From: Stentor roeselii
Taxonomy: Eukaryota > Ciliophora > Heterotrichea > Heterotrichida > Stentoridae
Assembly: GCA_006503475.1 (NCBI GenBank)
Contig: RSEH01000208.1
Location: 23,197-87,196 of the forward strand
Length of the DNA stretch: 64,000 nt
Direction: 5' to 3'
Part shown: one piece after another, positions 58,232 to 64,000 of the stretch
Numbering within the stretch: the stretch's first letter is position 1
Layout: every line of letters begins with the position of its first letter
Program-made: the position numbers and the translations under genes
Notes under the pieces: generated by a model
Databases searched by the model: none
Seen by the model: the letters and a program-made list of their open reading frames with translations, nothing else
Told to the model about the DNA's origin: nothing

Positions 58232-61200
58232 ATGCTTTATTTTCTAATATCTCTGAAAAGCTTAGTATTCTCTCAAGTCCCAGGACTTCTAATTTACGGT
58301 CCAAAGACTCCTTCAAGATTAAAATCAAATTTCAACAACATCTCATCTCTATTCCTCTCAGAGACTGAAAATTCCATCGACTTCTCATCATTCGACTTTC
58401 CATCGCTGATCCTCGATATTTCCCTAGACCCAATTTTTTTCCCAATACTCGAATCAATATCAAACTACTTGAAAGTGCCTTACTTAACAATAACTAAAAC
58501 TTCTGATTATCAATACTCTTCCAACCGATTCTTTATTTTGCCACCAACAAGCGAAGAAGCTGAGGCTTTGATCTTGATAATAAATTTTTTTAAGTGGAAG
58601 AAATTTGCAGTTCTTTCATCAAATAATCAGGATTCTTTAAATATCTTGAAAATTTTAAGTGATTCTTTTACTGAGTCTCAAATGATTAAATGTATTTATG
58701 AAAAAAATAGCACTGAAGAATATTTAGACTTGATTATTAAAAAGTATGTGAAAGCTGCAGGTGTTAAAAATTTACTTGTTTTGGATCAGGGGGGCTCTTT
58801 GGAAACTTGTGTCAAGATTTTGAAATTTAGGAAATTTGATCAGTTTGGGAATTATTTGTTGTTTGGATTGGGAAATTTTTATAATTGGATTGAAGGGTCT
58901 GTTGAGTTGAGTTATGGGGTTGGAAATGAGGTTAGTTCTGTTGAACAATTCTACACAGAAGTTATCAACTATGTATTAAGTAAATTTACCTCTTTTACAC
59001 TTCAAGAGTTCAAAAAAATCTGCAGCAAACAAATTTGCCTTCAAGATTTTTTTGTTGTTAATAACAAAAATGGTAAAAAAGTAGTAGTCGGGACAGTTAA
59101 AGAATCAATAAATATCATAGAGCCGATTCTATTTCCTGGGAATAATTCAAATATAGAAGGAATTAACTTTAAGAAAAATTTACCGATAATGATTGCCAAT
59201 GGTACATCTGAACCAAACAACATCACGAATCCTAAAACATCTTATACCTTCAATGGCGCTTTTTATGCTGCTGAACTAGAGAATTCAGAAAAAGATCTTG
59301 AAGATTTTCAGTATGTGTTTATTCCCACAGATTGTGGAAATCTTTTATATGATTTAACATGGTGCATGTCATGTATATCGAAATATAAAAACAACCTAGG
59401 CCTTGCTTATATCACAGGCTTTTGGAGTGAGTCAAGCATTGCAAATTGTTTGAGTCTTAAAACATTGAAGATTTTTCTTCCTCAAATATCTACCTCATCC
59501 GGTTCTGGCTTCATGAATAATGTTACATTATTTCCTGAGTTTTTAAAAATGACTGGAGATCCTTTAGAGGTAGTCCATAGCTCACTTCTTATGTATAAAT
59601 TTTTCAATTGGAATAAAATTCTTTTGATCTCAGGTGATGGAGAATTGAATAGATTGAGACATGATTCGTTTGTTAAAGTTTTAGATAAAATGGGCATAAC
59701 AATTGTAAATCCGATCGAATATCAATTTTTTCCAGATTATTACAAAAGGGATGATTTTGAAAAGTATAAACACATATTTGAGTATTTAAGAGATACGAAT
59801 TGTCGAATAGTCTATGTCCTGATTACTTTTACTAAGCATTTCATTGAAGGACTTTATGATGTTGGCTTAAGAAAAGGAGATGTGATCATAATATCTTCCG
59901 TAAAAAGCCTTTATTCTAAAGATGAAGAAAATGGATTATTTCAGAATAAACAACTTGAACTGCTTGATCGAAGTTTGCTCATTTCCCCACCAGAATTCTT
60001 TTCTGATTATGGAAAAAAAATAAAAAAACAACTAGAAAAAAAATATTCTCCTATCATCAATATGTGTAATACTTTTGATACTTTCTTAGTTATAAGCAAT
60101 TCTATTAGATACCTTATCAAAAAAGGTGAAGATTTTGAAGACCCCTGGCAGTTAATTCAAGCGATGAGAAGTCAAAGGTTTAAAGGTTGCACAGGAAGTG
60201 TATTCTTTAGGCATAATGAAAATACTAGAGAGTTGCAATGGTCTAGTTACTATCAGGTTGTAATAAATACAAGCACAAATCGTATAGACTACAATCAATT
60301 TCTCGCATTAAGCAAGTTTTCTGTTTTAGCAGTAAAACTGATCAATGAGCCTATGTGGCCGACAGGCGAAAGCACTGCTCCTAGTAATTTCAGAGTATCA
60401 AGTAAATGTGTTGATTCAAAACAAAAGCAAAGATCAGATTATGGTTTACTTGTACTTCATATATTTTCAATTATTTTCTTGATTATAACTATTATTATGG
60501 CTTTTTATTCTCAGAAGTATTTTGATGATTCAATTCCAGAATTAGTCTATAAGTCACTCCCAAGTTCTCAAGATGTGATTTATCAATATTGCTTCATCTG
60601 CGAGTTTTTCCAGATATTATCATTAGACCCAGCGAATGGATCAATAAGTAAACTATCAAGAGACTATAACTATTTGGCGGGTATTGATTTGATCACATTC
60701 TTCGACATAAAAAATAATGAATTTTGGCATTTTCAAAAATGGCTTATTGGAATTGTATTAATGTATTCATTAATTATTACTTTAGCCATTATTGCCATGA
60801 AAAAAATTACGAAAATAGCAAAGTTTCTTGAAATTGTTATAGAAAACGCTTTACTGTTAATTGGGCATATAATGTATATGCCACTTATTTTGATGTTGAT
60901 GAATATTTATCGATGTGAAGAGCAAGTAGCAGATAATTTAACTGACTCTTTCTTGTCAAGGGACTGTTCACAAAATTGCTACAAAGGAAAACACTTGATT
61001 TATGCAATAATTTCAAGTATCTCAATTGTCATTTTTTTAATAATTTCAACATTTTTAAGACCTTTTTGGCAGACAATTCAAAATAGTCTAAGATTAAGGA
61101 CAAAGCCGAAGTATTTATCTATTTTAAGCATTTCACAAGTATTACTTGTACTAGTTAAAGTCAATTTAGAACCTTACAGCATGTTGATTAGTGGATACTT

Positions 61201-61594
61201 TATATGTGGAGTGATTTTATGCTTAGTGCTGCTTACTTTAAAAATGAAGCCTTTTAATTATGAAAAAATTATGGGGTATCAGATCTGCCTCCTTTTGATG
61301 GACTGTTGGGCGATTCTTTTCAGCACGACATTTAGCTATGTATCAATTGGAAAGTTTTCTTTTTTAGTTATAGTCGTAGGAATATGCATTATTTATGTGT
61401 TTGGATTGAAGATCTTCGGAAATTCTCGAGAAGTTTTTGTTGTTGATGAGCCAGATATGATCCCTAAGTTAATTAAATTTCAGTTTAGCACAGATTTCAA
61501 TCGAATAAGACCAGAATCCAATTACAGAGCTGTAGATGAAAGTGAGAATTGTATGCTGGAATTTCAACCTCATAATTCAAGTTTGAATGATTAA
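58232..61594 (+). CDS. Double periplasmic-binding (ANF/Venus-flytrap-like) multi-pass receptor, copy 2
   Basis: A 1,120-residue paralogue of the preceding gene in the same orientation. It aligns along its whole length, including YGPKTPSRLKSNFNN, FLPQISTSSGSGFM, FFNWNKILLISGDGE, INMCNTFDTFLVISNS, SSQDVIYQYCFICEFFQIL and the extracellular DSFLSRDCSQNCYKGKH loop. The two differ mainly by substitutions, with almost no indels, so both are under constraint. The signal peptide is less clear here (MLYFLISLKSLVFSQ). The conserved extracellular Cys pairs in both copies point to disulphide-linked lobes. The tail is acidic and rich in Asn/Ser/Glu. Ligand and effector are unknown. The two genes probably arose by tandem duplication and may bind different ligands. 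Confidence 0.82.
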   Translation: MLYFLISLKSLVFSQVPGLLIYGPKTPSRLKSNFNNISSLFLSETENSIDFSSFDFPSLILDISLDPIFFPILESISNYLKVPYLTITKTSDYQYSSNRFFILPPTSEEAEALILIINFFKWKKFAVLSSNNQDSLNILKILSDSFTESQMIKCIYEKNSTEEYLDLIIKKYVKAAGVKNLLVLDQGGSLETCVKILKFRKFDQFGNYLLFGLGNFYNWIEGSVELSYGVGNEVSSVEQFYTEVINYVLSKFTSFTLQEFKKICSKQICLQDFFVVNNKNGKKVVVGTVKESINIIEPILFPGNNSNIEGINFKKNLPIMIANGTSEPNNITNPKTSYTFNGAFYAAELENSEKDLEDFQYVFIPTDCGNLLYDLTWCMSCISKYKNNLGLAYITGFWSESSIANCLSLKTLKIFLPQISTSSGSGFMNNVTLFPEFLKMTGDPLEVVHSSLLMYKFFNWNKILLISGDGELNRLRHDSFVKVLDKMGITIVNPIEYQFFPDYYKRDDFEKYKHIFEYLRDTNCRIVYVLITFTKHFIEGLYDVGLRKGDVIIISSVKSLYSKDEENGLFQNKQLELLDRSLLISPPEFFSDYGKKIKKQLEKKYSPIINMCNTFDTFLVISNSIRYLIKKGEDFEDPWQLIQAMRSQRFKGCTGSVFFRHNENTRELQWSSYYQVVINTSTNRIDYNQFLALSKFSVLAVKLINEPMWPTGESTAPSNFRVSSKCVDSKQKQRSDYGLLVLHIFSIIFLIITIIMAFYSQKYFDDSIPELVYKSLPSSQDVIYQYCFICEFFQILSLDPANGSISKLSRDYNYLAGIDLITFFDIKNNEFWHFQKWLIGIVLMYSLIITLAIIAMKKITKIAKFLEIVIENALLLIGHIMYMPLILMLMNIYRCEEQVADNLTDSFLSRDCSQNCYKGKHLIYAIISSISIVIFLIISTFLRPFWQTIQNSLRLRTKPKYLSILSISQVLLVLVKVNLEPYSMLISGYFICGVILCLVLLTLKMKPFNYEKIMGYQICLLLMDCWAILFSTTFSYVSIGKFSFLVIVVGICIIYVFGLKIFGNSREVFVVDEPDMIPKLIKFQFSTDFNRIRPESNYRAVDESENCMLEFQPHNSSLND

Positions 61595-62399
61595 CTAGAT
61601 TAGGAAATTAATCAAATTGTTAGATATTTTATTTATTTGGATAAAATTAGAAATATAGAGAATCGAGTATTAAAGACTTATTAAGAGATTTAAATACTTT
61701 TATATGTTTTTTCAAATTTATATCAAAAGTGAAAGATTTCTGATATAATCATCTTTTAATTAATCAATTATACCCTGAAATAGTTTTTTAAACAAAACAA
61801 CTATATCAACACCTTCGTCAACATATTAAATTTATCTATAGTTAAGTAAGAAAATCACGATAGCCTATCAAGATATATATGAAAAACTTGAATAAAAAAA
61901 ATATACTACTAATCATATATTGATTAATCGCAGTTTTGAATAAAAATAGGAAACCTTTATAGCTAGTAGTATGAAAAACTAATAAAGATCAGAAAATTAT
62001 TTATTTTATGTTAAAAATTGGATAAGGGTTATTATTTTTGGAATTTAGGAAGAGGTTTTGGAATATCACATCAATATACTTAAGATATGACTTAGAAGAA
62101 TCTTTGAACTAGATTTTATTATTTTTGCTTGCAAAGAATTGAAAAATTTTACCAGGATAAAGGAAAAGGACTGGTGAACACGCTGATATAAGTAAAACTA
62201 GCTTGAGAGAAAACTATCAAGTGTTAAAAATATCAAAGTTTGTAATTCTTTCTAGCTTGGATGAATAATTTAACTCTTATAGAGATATGCTTATTGCATT
62301 TGAGAGTTTACTGAGAATAGTTTCTAAGAGTGAAAAAAGGCTTATAATAATTATTAGGCTTTAAGGGTTTACTAATACTTGAATCAAATATGTCTATAA
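61595..62399. other. Intergenic ~0.8 kb, no gene seen
   Basis: Very A/T-rich with no ORF of note. TCTATAA abuts the next ATG at 62400, in the same start context as other genes in the window. Confidence 0.6.
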
Positions 62400-62852
62400 A
62401 TGTCCTGCTCAAACTTAGGATGTCTTAAAGACATTAAAGCCATGTGCAAAACTTGCCTAAATCCTACTTATTTCTGTAATGAGCACCTTTGGACTCACAC
62501 TGAAAACTCTGAGCATATCTTCATGCCAATTAACGAAACTCAGCTGAAGTTATTAGCTCAGATCGCATTAAAGTCCAAAATAAAACAATGCATTCATGAA
62601 ATTTCAATAAACACTGTCAAAATAGTTACAGCTATAAAGACAGTTTCCAGAAATTCTATAAAATTACTGAAAAATTTGAAGGAAAATCTAAAAAATCCCT
62701 CTGAATTTAATCCAGTTGTTTTCAATGTGGAACAAGTACAGTCATTACTGCATCGGATCAGTCTTTTGTCTAAGAATTTGGAGAGGCCATTGAAAGTTGA
62801 GGAGATAGTGAGGGTAAATCACAGTGCAGTGTTTTATCAAGCATTGAATTAA
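62400..62852 (+). CDS. B-box-like zinc-finger protein, 5' part of a disrupted gene
   Basis: 150 residues. The N-terminus has a B-box-type zinc-binding pattern (CSNLGC, then CKTCLNPTYFCNEHLWTHTENSEH), followed by a helical region with basic heptads typical of the coiled coil after a B-box. The ORF stops at a TAA (62850), but 20 bases later a different frame encodes a RING-H2 finger that looks like the missing partner. A segment ATTAACCACAATTAG (62848-62862) spans the TAA and matches the local intron except that its first base is A, not G. This could be a mutated intron, but a further one-base frame change is still needed. The start codon follows CTATAA. It is likely transcribed, with a truncated or non-functional product. 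Confidence 0.6.
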   Translation: MSCSNLGCLKDIKAMCKTCLNPTYFCNEHLWTHTENSEHIFMPINETQLKLLAQIALKSKIKQCIHEISINTVKIVTAIKTVSRNSIKLLKNLKENLKNPSEFNPVVFNVEQVQSLLHRISLLSKNLERPLKVEEIVRVNHSAVFYQALN

Positions 62853-62872
62853 CCACAATTAGAATTTTGTGA

Positions 62873-63205
62873 AATCAAAAAGATAAAAATTCAAAAAGTC
62901 GAAAAGAAGAATGTGATTCATGTGGAAAATTAAATAATCAGTGGTATTTTCCTCCTTTTTGTGAAAAATGCAGTATTTGCATTTGTTGTGCACTGAACTC
63001 TGATGTATGTTTAAACTGTGAGAGTAAAAATGTTGTATTGTATGAAAACAGGTGTCCTTCGTGTGTTAAACGAATAAGAGAATGCGATTTGGTTGTACCT
63101 TTCAAATGCTATCATTTTTATCATCAAAATTGTATACCAAAAGGAAAATCATCGAATTGCTATGCTTGCAGACATAACATTGCTCAGTCATTGAATAACT
63201 TTTAA
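62873..63205 (+). pseudogene. Out-of-frame RING-H2 coding remnant, 3' part of the B-box gene
   Basis: The frame encodes a Cys-rich stretch with CDSCGKLNNQ, CEKCSICICC, then CPSCVKRI, KCYHFYHQNC and CYACRHN. The last three give the full C-x2-C, C-x-H-x2-H-x2-C, C-x2-C set of a RING-H2 finger. There is no ATG and it opens just after a TGA, so it cannot be an independent gene. The best reading is the 3' exon of the upstream B-box gene, with the frame lost by a small deletion or mutated intron. An assembly error of one base would give the same picture. Confidence 0.6.
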
Positions 63206-63391
63206 TACTTTCTTAACCAAGTAAAAATAAACATTATATTCTCAATTTATATCATCTTCATTTAAACTCTCTATTAGCTTAATTTATATTCCTTTGATAG
63301 CAAACATAATATTCAGAAAATTATAAATAAACTAATTATTAGATAAAAGATAGCATCATCATTATCTTAGAACATCAGAAATATTTAGCTT

Positions 63392-63826
63392 ATGATGTCA
63401 TCTGCAGGAAAAACAGTCTTTTTAATTGATTTTCAATCAAGTAAATCCATTCTGATCTGAATTTATCTATTTCAATAATTAACCATAGTAAAAATTCTAA
63501 ATCAAGGAGAGATTTAATCAAAATTACTCTCTGGAATAATTCATATCAAGATATAAAACCTGATGTCGATTGTAGGCAAAATTTAACAAAGTGCTTTAAT
63601 TTTTTGAACAAATTCAATCTTGGCCGAGTATATAAACACTAATCAAACAAAAATCCCTAAAATTCTTATTGTGACTAAATCTGATTTTTTTGATTTCAGA
63701 AGAATAATTTCGATTATGCTGCTGATTTGGCACAAAGTCATGGCCTTAAAAATATGAAGGTCTCGGGATTGTATAACATTGGAGTAGATTTCGAACTTGA
63801 CCTCCTTTACATAAGATCCATCTAGT
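63392..63826 (+). pseudogene. Decayed Rab/Ras-like small GTPase
   Basis: Fragments in different frames follow small-GTPase order. SSAGKTVFLIDF (63398-63433) is like the P-loop GDSSVGKTSLL. LWNNSYQDI (63510-63536) is like the LWDTAGQE of switch II. PKILIVTKSD (63655-63684) is like the NKxD strand. After a one-base frame change, FDYAADLAQSHGLKNMKVS then VDFELDLLYIRSI (63708-63823) is like the SAK helix and C-terminal helix. Stops and frameshifts interrupt each step, so the gene is not translatable as a GTPase. The middle match is weak alone; the order and spacing make the set convincing. Confidence 0.55.
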
Positions 63827-64000
63827 TTGATTAATCTAAGCTAAATTATAGTTAAATTCTTATTAAATAATTTTACTTAAGTAACACTTGACAGAATGAG
63901 ATTAATTTGAAAAGTATTAACTTGATATTTCAACCTTATCAAAACTAAAATATTCATTTGACTTAAAGAGTCTTTGCTTAAAGGTATATAAATAAATATG
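63827..64000. other. Window end, possible start codon of the next gene
   Basis: A/T-rich. The last bases read TATATAAATAAATATG, and the final ATG (63998-64000) has the TATA-like context seen at other starts. The next gene's coding sequence would lie outside the window. Confidence 0.3.

Noticed and set aside
1-64000. Reassigned stop codons (UGA=Trp, or UAA/UAG=Gln as in other ciliates)
   Set aside because: Long conserved genes (AK9, BIG, PP1, synaptojanin) have no internal TAA, TAG or TGA, use TGG for conserved Trp, and end at all three stops where family lengths predict.
1-64000. tRNA, rRNA, CRISPR arrays and transposons
   Set aside because: No cloverleaf with a matching T-loop, no rRNA-like block, no spacer-repeat array, and no transposase or reverse-transcriptase motif was found by reading.

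Overview
This is a low-GC eukaryotic nuclear sequence, almost certainly from the macronuclear genome of a heterotrich ciliate, with Stentor (S. coeruleus or a close relative) the best fit. Three things support this. Genes are packed extremely tightly and are mostly intronless. The few introns I can place are exactly 15 nt long, with the form GTAA-N5-A-N3-AG. All three stop codons act as stops and Trp is always TGG, which argues against Blepharisma (UGA=Trp) and most other ciliates with reassigned codes. Six such introns are placed with confidence: 5575-5589, 6973-6987 (minus strand), 19563-19577, 23286-23300, 26213-26227 and 53465-53479. Each one restores a recognisable protein or joins two ORFs. 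No tRNA, rRNA, CRISPR array or transposase was seen.

Layout. 1-1043 is the 3' end of a TRRAP/Tra1 PIKK pseudokinase. 1455-1901 is an orphan ORF, followed by a decayed P4-ATPase (flippase) pseudogene at about 2537-3190. 4299-8043 holds a RING-H2 E3 ligase, a PG-rich-repeat-like protein, enkurin and an orphan. 8351-12872 is a tandem pair of 7TM receptor/phosphatidylinositol-phosphate-kinase fusions, the first preceded by a three-copy tandem repeat. 12934-19332 is a giant adenylate kinase 9. 19537-26972 holds a REEP/HVA22 protein, a USP47-type deubiquitinase, a coiled-coil protein, mitoribosomal protein S16 with a long extension, and an unknown protein whose start codon region is tandemly repeated upstream. 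27631-35373 is a secretory-pathway group: a BIG-type Arf-GEF, a TM9SF protein and epsilon-COP, with an orphan between the first two. 36422-42011 carries a C2H2 zinc-finger protein and then a very tight run of five minus-strand genes that includes QDPR and PP1. 42690-48529 has a PHD-like/PAK-like kinase, a synaptojanin (Sac1 + 5-phosphatase) and a mitochondrial carrier. From 48.5 kb on, genes are sparse and lineage-specific: a large type I membrane protein, a degenerate Rab, two tandem receptors with double Venus-flytrap-like ectodomains, a broken B-box/RING gene and a Rab relic.

Functional themes are cilia (AK9, enkurin, PG-rich-repeat protein), phosphoinositide signalling (two receptor-PIP kinases and the opposing synaptojanin), membrane traffic (BIG Arf-GEF, TM9SF, COPE, REEP, Rab-like) and environmental sensing (7TM-PIPKs and the double-flytrap receptors).

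The least expected signals are these. (i) A five-fold upstream amplification of one gene's own start codon and N-terminal motif at 25437-25745. (ii) A sawtooth in amino(A/C)-to-keto(G/T) strand composition that runs through gene interiors and resets sharply every roughly 0.6-1 kb. (iii) A TATAAA element fused to the start codon of many genes. (iv) Same-strand genes separated by only 9-26 nt. (v) A tandem family of double-flytrap multi-pass receptors.
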